Below, one piece after another: positions 26,101-37,699 of a stretch of 64,000 bases of DNA (position 1 is the stretch's first letter; each line of letters begins with the position of its first letter). Origin of the DNA: Plotosus lineatus (taxonomy: Eukaryota; Chordata; Actinopteri; Siluriformes; Plotosidae); NCBI GenBank assembly GCA_024760905.1, contig CM045750.1:18993919-19057918 (forward strand), read 5' to 3'. Under the pieces are notes generated by a model. That model was not told where the DNA came from, searched no databases, and was given only the letters and a program-made list of their open reading frames with translations. The position numbers were made by a program, and so were the translations under genes.

Positions 26101-26117
26101 CACAAGCCATTATAATT

Positions 26118-26123
26118 TTTATT
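26118..26123 (-). terminator. Putative rnf4 polyadenylation signal
   Basis: 'tttatt' on plus reads AATAAA on minus, about 530 nt beyond the stop codon. Other AATAAA-like sites exist, so this is a plausible rather than certain 3' end. Confidence 0.4.
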
Positions 26124-26160
26124 GGAATAGGCCAAATCCACACATTCCTTACTGTGTCTG

Positions 26161-26205
26161 TCCATTGATATACTGTATATAGATATATATACTGTATATA
26201 TACAC
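26161..26205. repeat. TA-rich simple sequence in the rnf4 3'UTR
   Basis: 'tatatagatatatatactgt' and neighbouring TA repeats lie inside the inferred 3'UTR. Confidence 0.5.
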
Positions 26206-26650
26206 AAAAATTTACAGTGAAGTCAATCATGAAGAAACCAATTACATCATTTCAAAGCAAAAAAAGTCAGATACTCTGAACACAGGCCTGCGCTCTTAAA
26301 TTGCATTAGCGACGATGGTCTGGGAAGCCGAGTGCATCCTGAAGCATTTACGTTGCTTGATCCCAATATTATACACAAGATGCACCCTGGCTACAGATTT
26401 CTATGAAATACAGTAAAAACACATCACGTCACATTAGGAACCAATAACTTAGTGCATGAAAGTACCATTAAAAGCAATACTTTATACAGATGTATTGCTT
26501 TCTGGTTCCAAGTGCATGACAAAAATTCTGACATCAACCTACTAAAATGAACGATACTCAGATGCTTAGGTGACGTGCCATGCCAGCTTTAAGGAAGTTG
26601 GCAGAGATGGACATTCCATCGAAGTACAGGCCACAATGTCCTTCTCAGTC

Positions 26651-28306
26651 TCAGATATAAATCGGGTGATATTGCTTATAAGTGAGCTTCTTCCTGCATG
26701 TGGGGCAGCTGTGAGTGTGGGCGAGAGAGTCACGAATGCACTGGCTGCAGAACAGGTGGCCGCATTTGGTGGAGACCATGAGACGTCCGCTCTCAATAAT
26801 CTGGAAAGTATTGGGAGGGGATTTAAGTAGTCTGGAAACTTAAAGGGGTTTACAGTCAGACATTAAATTAATCACGTGTATGATTATTTGAAAACTGAAC
26901 TAATTGGTACTGACTTGATTTTTATTTTTCATATTCTTTAAATGATGCCAGTAAAATAGAAAATGACTGAAACCTTGTACAGAATTGTGACTGAATGCCA
27001 TTTTTACCTCTGCATAAGCATCCATACATACGGGGCAGCTGACTGCTCCAGGTGTAGACCTGAACAAGGGCAAAAAAGAAAAAAAAGTTATTTATTTATC
27101 CCCCCCCCCCCCAAGTTGATACAAGCGCTGACCTGCCATAAAATACAGTTCAAAGATTTATACATGATACGTTTTGCTTGACAAAGAATTTACACATCAA
27201 CAAACTAATCTGGAAACACAAGATATGGGCACACAGATCATCAAGATTTAACTCGTGAAGGTAAACATCCATATTAAGCACACTTGTGACTTGAGTCAAA
27301 GTATTTATATGAAAAAAAAATAAAACACACCACGATGCACTGAAGCAGCGAGGGATTCCTGTATATTTAAAACAAATCCTGAAGTGGGCTCATCTTAGAC
27401 ACAAACCACAGCACACTTTTGACAATATAAACAATAAAAATGGGTATAAATGAATCGGTGACGCTTTGAGAGATTAGACTATTTTTACAAAAATTCTCAC
27501 TGAAACCGGGGCAGTGCATATTAAAAATAATTCTGAAAAGCAGATTTCATGGGCTTAATAGGGACATTTATCACATTCAGTGATCTCTCGGTACTTTGTG
27601 TTTCAGTTTCAGCGGCTTCAGTGCATCACGGGTTTTTCAAAAATATTCATCGAAAAATAAAAGGAAATTAAGGAAAAAGGTAAGGAAAATGCCGCAAAAA
27701 CGGCCAAAATAATAATTAAAAAAACCCAACCCAAAACCCCCCAACAAAACTACTTACATTTTTATGTGAGGTGCACATCCGTGTTTGCATGTATATTTAT
27801 ATTTACATATTTTTGAATGTTTAATTATAGCATTGAATTTGTATTTATTGATATTATATACAAATATACATGTACGTATATGTCAGTTGGGGTGGGGGGA
27901 GTGGAGTCATCGATCCCACTTTGCCGAAATTGGCGGTCGCGGGAGGGTCTCGATCCCCATTACCACGGCAAGTGAGGGATCCCTGTATTCTTATTTCACT
28001 GAGGGAGTCAGTACCGTTCTGGTTTCTGCAACAAGTTTCGACCAAAACAAGACTGGCAAAGTCTGACAGCAATAATAATCCACAACAACAGAACAAAATC
28101 TCGAAAGTTGAATGCTTAATATTGCGAATTTTACCTGGCTCTTGCACTTGCATGTAATGATGTCAGGGCAGTTGGACTCAGACTCCGACTCGGCTCTTCC
28201 TCATCATCGCTGCTCAGGACGTAACTCTCTGTGCCTTGCACACGTCTGCTCGGTGTACCTTGTAAAGCGTTAACACCAACTGTCATCAATTAACTGAATG
28301 ACATGT

Positions 28307-28350
<44 letters not shown>

Positions 28351-31300
28351 CAGTATCCAACATGTCTAATCAAGGAAATGGGAATAATATCTGAATAGCA
28401 CTTTTCAGAATTCCATAAAAATAATAATAAAAAACAATTACCATCATCTACAAGCTGATTTCCACCCAGTAGTAAGCAGGACAAGTGAGGAGGAAAAAAT
28501 TAGCAATTTCAATAAACAACCATAACAGCATACAGACAAAAATAAAATCATGAGTTAGCTAAAACTTCAGTACAAAGATTGTAAAATGGCAACAAACTCA
28601 CCACAACCGAATCGTTGTTTGTGAGATCAACTACAGCCGGCTCGGATACTTCACAAGTTAAATCTACTACCTCTTCACCTACAAAACAAAACAGAAAACG
28701 GCAGGTGTAGTCGAACCGGATACCCAATCAGAGCTGGCCGATATAACCTTTAATTATCCCCAGCATACACACGGTTCAGTACTCAAAAATCATCTGCGAG
28801 AGTTACTGAGCAACTTACTGTTATAGAAAATTAGTCTCCGCCTTCTGTCCAATCAGGGAACATACTTCAAAAAAAAAAACAAAACAAACACAGACATCCT
28901 GCAGCCACACTCTTAGAGTCACTGTTACGAGAATAACTGGTCTGCGCTCATGTGACTGAACCACTACTCCAAAAACCACAGTAGGTAGGAAAGCATTAAG
29001 CAGCCCCAACATAACGAAACTTAATCTGGACGGGTTACAACTGTAGAACACCACATCGGGTTTCACTGCCGCCAGCGAAGAATAGAAATCTGAGGCCACC
29101 ACGGGTGGGAGTATTTACTGAAACTAGACAACTAAAGCTCAGGGAAACATCACTTGATTTAACACACAGAGTTCTATGCACTGTATGCTGAGCAACTGTG
29201 GTGTTGGTATCAAGTTGAACAGGAGAATTTACAGCTGGGAATCGATCCGGACAATTTTTGAAGATACACAGAAGAACACTCATGCCTCGGTTTTACGGAT
29301 TTCACTTTAATAGATTTCAGATGCAACGGACAAAATCTGTAGCTTCCGACTAGTCCGTATCGTCCGGACACGGGCCATTCTTTCCAAAATTGACTGCCAG
29401 ATGACCAGACTGGCTTGAAGAAATCTCACGCATTTAAATCTATTCATATGTTTTCAATGCCATGTCACTGTGGCGCGAAGCGGAGAGCCAATCCTTTCTG
29501 TATGCGGGCAGGTCCAATACCTTGAAACTCTAATTTTGTTGGACTCACACGCTGCAGTGTTTATGTGACAGGAAACGCGTCCCAAGTTTTGGCAATCAGC
29601 TGGTCTGCAGGTTGAAGTTTTTCCATGTCTGTCCATTTGTCTTTGCATGCCAGCTGTGCTTGGCTTCGTGCAAATGAGCTGATCAAAAACGAGAGAAATT
29701 TATCTCCTTTACTCAAAAACAACACGCGCGGTATCGGACCTGCCCACATACTGGCGTATAGAAAGGCTTGACTCTTCACTGTGCACCACAGTGACGTGGC
29801 ATTGAAAATAGATATATAGATTTAAATGTGCGAGATTTATTAATCTGTTTGTATTTTATTTGATGGCTTTTTTGTATTTTTATTTAAATGACAGTGAAGT
29901 TATATATCCATTATTCCTTTAAGAAAGGCCACCGATTTATCCGAGAGCCAGATACAGTCATGAAAACAGCCACATCTGGCTCGCGAGCCATAGGTTCCCA
30001 ACCCCTGATATATATCATAATTTAAGAACATGCACATTAGGCTAATATGGCTCTCAGAGGATTAGATTTTAAAATCTTTTTTTGCCTCTCAGTCAAAAAA
30101 GGTTCCCGACCCCTGATCTTATGGTGTACATTTACAGAGTATACAGTATTTACATTTGCAGATTACATAGTGTCCTTAAGTAAAAGTTTTTCATGACGTA
30201 ATCATTGAAATATATGGAATCGGAAACTTCGGACAATCGGGAACTTTGGACCAGTGTTCCCCCCATTAGTCCGTTAAACTGACGTGAAATGTACTGTATA
30301 CAGGTTATCTGATGAATGTCATCACTTTTAAAAAGCCTCATACATCATAAATCGCCATACGCATAATCCTAAGGTCATGAAAAGTAGCTATGCAATTTTT
30401 TTTACCATGATACAAGCATGCAATGATGCATTTCCATTTACCCTACTATTCAGTCATGTTTATATGGGCCTGTACGAGAATTGTGGGTCTTTTCTTTTTG
30501 TTTTTTTCCCCTCCTTTTCCAGGGATCGCTACAACGAGTCATCGGATTCGCATATTTGAATTGGCATAGGTTTTTACGTCGGCTACCCTCCTGACAGAAC
30601 CCTTTAACAAAGGACAGAAACTGACGGCTTTGCAGATACTCTTTACGAAAAGTAAGCAATGGTTGTTTTATATGAACCTCTCACCATAGACAGTGAGAGA
30701 CATGCCAGGCCTTTGATAAACCAGTTAGCTGCCGAGGGGTGCGGGCGGGCATCACTGACAACTGTGGAGAGTGGGACTCGAACCCCCCAACCTTAGGATC
30801 AGCGAGTGGTCCAGCGCCCTTTACCACCAGGCCACCACTGCCCCAATTGCTGAAGTACACAAGTCATTCTGACACACGAGGGATCGTTTTCTTGAAACAT
30901 CATTCCGATAAAAAGACCAAGAACAGAGCTCTGGGCAACTCCAAATCCCTAATACACTACAGCAGGGGTCTCCAATCTTATCCACAAAGGGCTGGTGTGG
31001 GTGCAGGTTTTCACATCAACCAAACAGTAGCCACACATTACACCTGTGTTTCCACCAATTACTGATCATCAAAAAAAAGATTGAACATTAGTCTTTCAAT
31101 TCGGTTGTGGGGCCATCTTGGTGAGATCACCTTGCTGAAGACTTAAAGCAAGGAGATCTCACCAAGATGGCCCCACTTCAAATTATAAAGAGTAATGTCC
31201 AATGTATTTTTTTTTTTTCACCTTTTCTTTAGATGATCAGTGATTTGTGGAAAGTGTGGCTACTAATGCAGCCGGGGGGGCACACAAACCAGTGTCTCTC

Positions 31301-34300
31301 CCTCACGCCGGTCCCAAGCCCGGATAAATGCAGAAGGTTGTGTCAGGAAGGGCATCCGGTGTAAAACAAATGCCAAATAAAATATGCAAATCACAAGAAA
31401 GAATTTCATACTGGATCGGTCGAGGTCCGAGTTAACGACGACCGCCATCAGTGCTGTTAACCAACAGGGTGCTGGTGGAAATTTAACTACTGTTGGTCGA
31501 AGAAGGAGAGGCGGGAGGCGTGTCCGTAGGCAGAGAGAGAAGAGGAAAGGCATGAGTTTAGGACTGAAAGTGGGGACTTTGAATGTTGGAACTATGACAG
31601 GAAAAGGTAGAGAGCTGGCTGACACGATACAGAGGAGGAAAGTGGACATACTGTGTATTCAGGAGACCAGGTGGAAAGGTAGCAAGGCTAGAAGCTTAAG
31701 AGCAGGGTTTAAGCCGTTTTATCATGGTGTGGCTGGGAAGAGAAATGGAGTAGGAATCATCTTGTAGGAGGAGTGTGTCAGGAATGTTTGAGAAGTGAAA
31801 AGAGCGTCAGACAGAGTGATGAGTCTCAAGTTAGCAATTGAAGGCGTGATGCTCAAATGTTGTTAGTGCTTATGCCCCACAGGCAGGATGTGAGCTAGAA
31901 GAGAAGGAGAGCTTCTGGAGTGAGTTAGATGAAGTTATGCAGATGCACCCCCAGAGGTGTCTTTCTTCCAGAAGAGACAGGAGCATAGGATGACTTATAA
32001 AAGCGGAGGTAGGAGCAGGCGATGTAATTTGAAGGAAGTCAGTGACTGCAAAGTAGTAGTGGGTGAGAGTGTTGCCAAACAGCATAGGATGGGGGTGTGC
32101 AGGATGACGCTGGTGAGGAAGGTGAAGAAGGAAATGGTGGAGCAGAAGACAAAGTGGTGGAAGCTGAAAAAGGAAGAGTGTCGTGTTGTCTTCAAGGAGG
32201 AGTTGAAACAGGCTTTTGGCGGTCAGGAAGTGCTTCCAGATGACTGGACAACTACAGCTAATGTGATCAGGGAGACAGGGAGGAGAAGACTTGGTGTCAT
32301 CTGGAAGGAGAGGAGATAAGGAGACTTGGTGGTGGAATGAGGAAGTGCAGAAGTGTGTACAAAGGAAGAGGGGAGCTAAGAAGAAGTGGGACATTGAGAG
32401 GATCAAAGAGAGTAAACAGGAGTACAAGAAGACACAGCTAAGGTGAAGGTAGCGGTGTCAAATTCCAAACAGAGGGAGAGTGATTAAGGACAGAGTGGGA
32501 AATGTATTGACTGATGAAAGAAGTGTGCTGGGAAGATGGAAAGAGTACTTTGAAGAGCTGATGAATGAGGAAAATGAGAGAGGGGGAAAAAACAAAAAAA
32601 AAACAAAAAAAAAGTAGAAGAGGTGACCGTCGAGGACCAGAAAGTAGCAAAGATTAGTAAGGGTGAAGTGAGGAGGGCATTGAAGAGGATGAAGAATGGA
32701 AAGGCAGTTGGTCCTGATGACATACGGTGGAGGTATCGAAGTGTCTAGGAGAGGTAGCAGTAGATTTTCTGACAAGAACATTCAACAAGGTGTTAGAGAG
32801 TGAGAGGATGCCAGAGCATTTGTGAACAACAGTTTGGTTTCATGCCAAGAAAGAGCACAGATTCATTGTTTGCTTTGAGGATGATAATAGAGAAGTACAG
32901 CGAAGGTCAGAAGGAGCTGCATTGTGCCTTTGTGGATCTGGAGAAAGCATACGACAGGGTGCAGAGAGAGGAACTGTGGTATTGCATGAGTAAGTCTGGA
33001 GTGGCAGAGAAGTATGTTAGAGTGGTGCAGGACATGTATAAGAGATGCAAGACAGTGGTGAGGTGTGCTGTCGGTGTGACAGAAGAGCCAAACAAAAACA
33101 GATGATTAAATCTCGCGTATTTAAATCTATATATCCCATTTTCAATTCCACGTCACTGTGACACGCAGCGGCGAGCCAATCCTTTCTGTACTCCACTGTG
33201 TGGGCGGGTCCGATAGCTTCAAACTCCAATTTTATTGGATTATAACAACAGCCACAGACTGCACGTGTTGTTTGAGTAAGAGATAAATTTCCCTCGTTTT
33301 GTTCGGCTCATTTGCACGAAGCCAAACACAGCTGGCAAGCAAACAAATGGACAGACATGGAAAAACTTCAACCCGCAGACCAGCTGATCGCCAAATCTTG
33401 GGACGCACTTCCCATCACATAAACATTGCAGCGTGTGAGTCCAATAAAATTAGAGTTTCAAGGTATTGGACCCACCCACACAGAAAGGATTGGCTCTCTG
33501 CTTCGTGCCACAGTGACGTGACATTGAAAGTAGATGAATAGATATACTCTGAGAAGTTATAAAGTGAAGCTGCATCATCTCCTGCTTGGCCTTTTAAGAT
33601 GCTGGTGCTGCTGGCAATGCAACCAACTGTCGTACGCAACACTCGCACTGCACTGCCATGAATCATGCTTCAGGACTTTTGCGGTCATAAAGTCGATCAG
33701 ACGTAACTCGCATAGGTCATAAGTCGACGACTCACTGTATATTGGTAGTAGGATGCTGAGGTTGGAAATACCAGGCAGAAGGCCTAGAGGAAGACCAAAG
33801 ACACTATTCATGGATGTGGTGAAGGAGGACACGGTAGTTGGTGTAAGAGGAGATGCAAAAGGATAGGGTGAGATGGAGGCAGATGATTCGCTGTGGCGAC
33901 CCCTGAAGGGAAAAGCCGAAAGGAGAAGGTGGAAGGTGTGGCTACTGATTAGTTGAAGTGAAAACCTGCACCCACAAAGGCCCTTTGTGGATAAGATTGG
34001 AGACCCCTGCACTACAGGGACACATTTTTATGGACACATGACCATCAGACCAGTATGTAGTATAGCTCCTGATTAAAGATGGAGGTGCACAATTGTGCCA
34101 AATGTCATCATCTTCCAATAGAGTCCCAAATTTCCCCACACCAGAACAAAGAGCTCCAGACCTGTTCCAGCATTTGCCCCCTCCCCCTCCCAATAACAGT
34201 GTATATTAGGCAAAGGGAACAGAAGCACTCTTTCAGGGGTACAGGTGTGAATTCTTCCCAGACAGAATATACAACAAAAGGAGTTATTTTTTCAGTGGCT

Positions 34301-34907
34301 AGCATTTTGTAGCTCACTAACCTAAAGAATGAATTCTGATCCTGCCAAACAGACAGGCAATAACACCAACCTCCAGGTTACTATACTGTATGTACTAGTC
34401 AGTGGTCTCCAAAACCCCGTGGAGATCATGGTGTATTTCATGTCAACGCTTCCATCTGAGCGGCATAGAAGATCAAACTAATTCAACAAAACTTTTTTTC
34501 TAGGCTCAGAATGGTGCAAATTTTAATTCCACCCTTCTGATTCCACAGAACCATCCCACGATCACAGCCGAACAATCAGCACTCACTGCTTAATCTGTCG
34601 CTTTCTATCACGTCTACGGTTTCCGCTGATGCCTGAGACATTTGGGTTCTGCTTCTTTTACTGTTACGCCGAGAACATGAAGTAGAAGTTGTCCGTCTTT
34701 TCCTCTGAATCTACAAAAAATAAAAATTCAAAAAGGGGAGAATCAAGGCTTTATGTTTGCTTCCTCAACAAGCAACACAACAAGTGTTAGTCCAAGACAG
34801 ACATGAGATCATAAGTAGGACTTAATTGTAATCAATGCAAGTCACGTGGATGCCATTAGGTCACGTGGGTAGGAAAAAGAACGTAAAGAACTCACCGTGC
34901 TGCTCAT
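26651..34907 (-). CDS. rnf4: E3 ubiquitin-protein ligase RNF4 (SUMO-targeted), seven coding exons
   Basis: Nuclear SUMO-targeted ubiquitin ligase: it binds poly-SUMO chains through tandem SIMs and ubiquitinates the modified protein through a C-terminal RING dimer (family knowledge). Coding exons on minus: 34896-34907, 34587-34710, 28602-28678, 28442-28454, 28135-28258, 27008-27059, 26651-26800. All junctions are GT-AG, phases agree, and the sum is 552 nt (183 aa plus stop). Start MSST continues into IQRKRR, matching the basic RNF4 N-terminus. SIM-like motifs: VDVI (36-39), VVDL (49-52), VVDL (61-64), VVLV (70-73). RING C3HC4 residues are C125, C128, C147, H149, C152, C155, C166 and C169. The end YKQYHPIYI is the RNF4 hallmark tail needed for dimerisation. 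Human RNF4 is 190 aa. The second intron (5.9 kb) is filled with nested transposons. No disruption is visible; identification is very secure. Confidence 0.96.
27575..27988 (+). mobile_element. Tigger-like MITE in rnf4 intron 5
   Basis: Left end diverged ('gatctctcggtactttgtg'), interior 'ggcttcagtgcatcacggg', right end 'agtgagggatccctgta'. Non-coding, intronic. A 65-bp piece of the same family is at 27300-27363 ('cgatgcactgaagcagcg'). Confidence 0.75.
28309..28346. repeat. (CA)n in rnf4 intron 4
   Basis: About 19 CA units on plus, hence (TG)n in the pre-mRNA, in the 183-nt intron between the microexon and exon 5. (UG)n intronic tracts are known CELF/TDP-43-type binding platforms, so an effect on splicing is conceivable (inference). 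Confidence 0.85.
28442..28454 (-). CDS. rnf4: rnf4 coding exon 4, 13-nt microexon
   Basis: Exon 3 ends in phase 0 (...GTTGTG|GTGAGT), whereas the only open frame of exon 5 needs two leading bases. Inserting 'cttgtagatgatg', bounded by 'aaatcag' and 'gtaatt', restores the frame and yields DSVV-LVDD-G-TPSRR, aligning with DSVVIVDE of human RNF4. The two neighbouring introns are 147 and 183 nt, and the shorter-exon side carries a (CA)n at 28309-28346. Inferred from frame and homology; no transcript evidence. Confidence 0.82.
29422..29843 (-). mobile_element. Inverted-repeat MITE (family G), copy 1
   Basis: Ends are long inverted repeats: left 'atttaaatctatt', 'tttcaatgccatgtcactgt'; right 'acagtgacgtggcattgaaa', 'tagatttaaat'. 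The pairing extends about 100 bp. The interior of roughly 220 bp has open frames but no transposase motif. A second copy in the other orientation lies at 33109-33545. Confidence 0.75.
29925..30118. mobile_element. hAT-type transposon end fragments
   Basis: 'aggttcccaacccctgat' and 'aggttcccgacccctgat' occur 110 bp apart in the same orientation, together with 'ctggctcgcgagcc'. They resemble hAT termini of the (C/G)AGGGGTCGGGAACCT class. Decayed. Confidence 0.5.
30490..30842 (-). mobile_element. SINE-A copy, RTE-type tail
   Basis: Left: RTE tail complement ('atcggattcgcatatttga', 'ggtttttacgtcggctacc'). Centre: 'ctctcaccatagacagtgag'. Right: head complement 'ccaccaggccaccactgccc'. Confidence 0.85.
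33109..33545 (+). mobile_element. Inverted-repeat MITE (family G), copy 2, within the RTE element
   Basis: Left 'tttaaatctatatatccc', 'cacgtcactgtg', 'gagccaatcctttctgta'; right 'agaaaggattggctctctgc', 'cacagtgacgtgacattgaa'. Same family as 29422-29843. It follows directly on the RT fragment ending near 33085. Confidence 0.75.
33555..33747 (+). mobile_element. Tigger-like terminal fragment
   Basis: Ends in 'aagtcgacgactcactgta', the complement of a TACAGTGAGTCGTCGACTT terminus, preceded by 'tcataaagtcgatcagacgt'. Only this end is present. Confidence 0.5.
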
Positions 34908-34909
34908 TA

Positions 34910-35823
34910 TTGATTTGATAACAAGATCTTAGCACGAAGAGGTAGGTAGAAATTAATGTTCATTGACCCAACCAAAGATGCCCAAAGTTTCCAATACACC
35001 AACTATAAGAAAAATAGGTGACAGTGAGCTTTATGATAAAAACTAATGTTTATTGGCTACGGACAGCTTCTTTTGGGAAATGACATTTACACCTGAATGT
35101 GGTTTAATGGATGTAGCTACAGATTAGCATGCCACACTAAAATTTATAGTGTATATATGTACACACACATGTCTCTGTGTGTGTGTGTGTATATATTAAC
35201 GTTAGCTAAATGAGTCGTTAGCTAAGAAAATACCCAACTGTCAGATGCTATCTATGTCAGTTGAGCTAACCTTGCTAACTACATAATTTCATATATTTTA
35301 AATTTTATTACCTTCCACATTACTCTGAAAATATCCTTAACAAGGATGTACCTTTTACTTCCTTCCAAAAACTAACTATAATACACTTCCAGCAAAGCTA
35401 ATTCTATGCTAATACGTTAGCATGCAAAACTCTGTGTTAATTCTTCACCTCATTTTTGTCTCCTTAAAATTTCATTTCCATTTTAAACAACGGGAAACTG
35501 TAAATATAAATATCAATAAACGACAAGAATGATAAAGTTTCCTCTTCGACGTACTTTAAAATGATCGACAATCAAAGCCAGCTTCAGTTTCAACAACCCA
35601 CCATTCGTGTAGATTCACAAAAGCACCCTATGCACTATGTAGACTACAATTTGTTTTAGAGCACATAAAGTGCACTGCATCAGCACTGTGGCAGCCATTT
35701 GGAGTACAGCCAGAAATATACACACGAAGAAGTAATGAAGTTCATACTGACACCTGGTGTTATGTAAGTATTACACTGTCAGTATCGGTGGGGACAAACT
35801 TTTATTGGAATTACAGTATATTA

Positions 35824-35858
<35 letters not shown>

Positions 35859-36110
35859 ATATATATATATATATATATATGAATTGTTATTTATTTTATT
35901 CTATTATATATCATAAATGTTCTTATATCATTTATATATTTGATTATATAATAAAATATTTTAAATATTTGTATGAATATTTAAAAAACATTTATATGTT
36001 CCACTCAGGACATCCTGGAGAGGCTATGTCACTCGGCTGGCCTGGGAACGCCTTGATGTTCAGAGAAAGTGGTTGGAGAGAGGGACATCGGGACCTCACT
36101 GCTTAGGCTA
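34910..36110. other. rnf4 upstream region with (ATCT)n and (AT)n
   Basis: Holds the inferred 5'UTR and promoter. A (CTAT)n/(AT)n microsatellite lies at 35826-35880. No other coding exon recognised. Confidence 0.4.
35691..35700 (-). promoter_or_regulatory. Candidate rnf4 promoter with YY1-type motif
   Basis: On minus the sequence reads 'aaatggctgcc', close to the YY1 AANATGGCNGCC core that often marks TATA-less transcription starts. It lies 0.8 kb upstream of the rnf4 ATG, which directly precedes a donor and so must share an exon with 5'UTR. Inference only. Confidence 0.3.
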
Positions 36111-36129
36111 CTGCCCCGACCCCGGCTTA

Positions 36130-37440
36130 AGCAGAGCACCCCCATGTCAAAAAAAAAAGTTTTGCTACACTGATCAAAGCCTATGCCCCAACAATGACCA
36201 AACCCAATGAGGTTAAGGACAGATATTACAAGGATCTGAAGAATGCCATCTCAGCCATACCAAGGCCAGACAAGCTCATCATTCTCTGATTTTAATGCCA
36301 AGGTCGGTATAGACCACGCGTTATGGGAGGGAGTGCTGGAGAAACACAGCACTGGAAAGTGTAACAGCAAAGTATTCCTATTCCTCTTGAAAACCTGCGC
36401 CACCCATGATCTTCACATAAACAGTCTTCCCTCTTACCAACCATCACAAGGTGTCATGGATGTACCCCTCGCTCCAAGCACTGGTATCTACTGGACTACC
36501 TCATTATCAGCAAAGGGACAGAAGGGACATGAGAGCCAGGAAGACCACGTGGGTTGCAGAATGTTGGCCTGACCACCACATGCTGATCTCCAAGGTGAAC
36601 CTGCGCATCACACCACCCAGAAGGCCCTAAGTAATTGGAGGTCTCCAAGCTCCGGGCTGACCATATCAAGCACAAAATGGTAAAGGAGATTGAGAGCAAG
36701 TTTCACCCCCCCAATACTGACCCCGACACTGATGTAGAAACCGAGTGGGCTCATCTTCGTGGTGATGTCTACTACACAAGCCTTTAATATCCTAGGACCC
36801 ACTACCCGTAATCTCCAGGACTGCTTAGACGACGACAACTATCACACATGCTACTGGAGAAGCATCGACTCCATAGAGCACTTCTCAACAATTCTTCCTC
36901 AAACTTCCAGAAGGAAGCCTTCAATGCAGCCAAACGAACAGAGTTGAGCTTAGCGAGAAACGGATGCCATCCAGGCTTACACAGACAAGAAGGATATGAA
37001 GAACTTCTCCCACAAAACTGTCTATGGTCCCTCCATGTCTCAATCCACCCCTCTCATCAGCGCAGATGGGAACATACTAATCTTGGACAAGGAGAAGATC
37101 AAGTGCTCAACCGGACATCCACCATCAACGATGAAGCCATTGCAAGACTGCCACAAGTCTCAGTCAATGACACACTGGCAGAGCCATCTACTGTAGAAGA
37201 GGCCACTAAAGACATCAACCAATATTGACTGAGTGTCTCACAAGCCTTTTACACCCTATGTGGTCCCAAGAGAAGCCACCACAAGAGTTCAAGGATGCTT
37301 TGATCATCCACCTCCACAAGCCTGAAGGGAACAGGAACTCGTGTGACAACCATCACAACATTGCACAAACTCTCTGGCTACATTTACTGTTAGAACACCT
37401 GCCAGTCTCCGTCTCCTTGGAAGGCTTTCCATGACCGAAG
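36130..37440 (+). mobile_element. LINE remnant: endonuclease and reverse-transcriptase fragments
   Basis: The plus strand, across frames, gives KAYAPTMTKPNEVKDRYYKD and DFNAKVGIDHALWEG (apurinic-type endonuclease, about 36170-36340), LDYLIISKG-like sequence near 36490, and SADGNILILDKEKI plus STINDEAIARLPQVSVND (36990-37200). It continues near 37250-37330 with a QEFKDALIIHLHKPEGNR start of reverse transcriptase. At least four frameshifts. A non-LTR element distinct from the RTE copy at 31269-33930; clade not assigned. It stops at a foldback MITE near 37466. Confidence 0.8.
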
Positions 37441-37465
37441 GGATTTAATTGTTCAGCTACAAGCA

Positions 37466-37697
37466 TATGTGAGGCGCTCCACCGAATGTAGGCGCTTGTT
37501 GCGAGTGACGTATGGTGCTTGGGAGACAAAGTGCGGCTTATCGGGACTTCCGATCTTTCAAGTGAGCGAGTGCGCATTGAATACTTGTTTAGTACTCAAC
37601 CTTCACTTGCTCACTTGAAAGACCGGAAATCCGGATAACCCGCGCTTTGCTTTGTATCACAAGAACTATACGTCACTCGCAACAAGCGCCTACCATA
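37466..37697. mobile_element. Foldback MITE (family H), copy 1
   Basis: Two arms of about 105 bp, inverted: left 'ggcgctccaccgaatgtagg', 'gtgacgtatggtgcttg'; right 'tatacgtcactcgcaacaag', with 'acttgtttagtactcaacc' between them. The right terminus is eroded ('cctaccatataa'). Confidence 0.8.
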
Positions 37698-37699
37698 TA

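Larger units (their letters stand above)
31269..33930 (+). mobile_element. RTE-like non-LTR retrotransposon, internally decayed
   Basis: The plus strand encodes an endonuclease start (LKVGTLNVGTMTGKGREL, VDILCIQETRWKGSKARS) at about 31560-31767. Next comes a fragment with EHRMTYKSGGRSRRCNLK at 31980-32320, then reverse-transcriptase pieces FGFMPRKSTDSLFALRM and LHCAFVDLEKAYDRVQREEL at 32825-33000, and C-terminal MLRLEIPGRRPRGRPKT-like sequence at 33753. The 3' end reads 'gattcgctgtggcgacccct', 'gggaaaagccgaaagg'. Frameshifts and stops separate the pieces, and 33109-33745 is replaced by other elements. Direct repeats of about 14 bp ('gtgtggctact' plus flanks) border it at 31254-31268 and 33936-33950. 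Clade assignment (RTE, the craniofacial-development-protein-2-like group) is from family knowledge. No active protein. Confidence 0.85.
30963..34009. mobile_element. hAT MITE split by an RTE insertion
   Basis: Termini 'caggggtctccaatctta' and 'taagattggagacccctg' are perfect inverted repeats, extending inward as 'tccacaaagggc'/'gccctttgtgga'. Flanking 8-bp direct repeats CACTACAG (30955-30962 and 34010-34017) are identical, the hallmark of hAT insertion. The element proper is 30963-31268 plus 33931-34009; the middle is a later LINE insertion. An internal palindrome 'ggggccatcttggtgagatc' near 31111 pairs with 31148-31172. Located in rnf4 intron 2. Confidence 0.9.
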
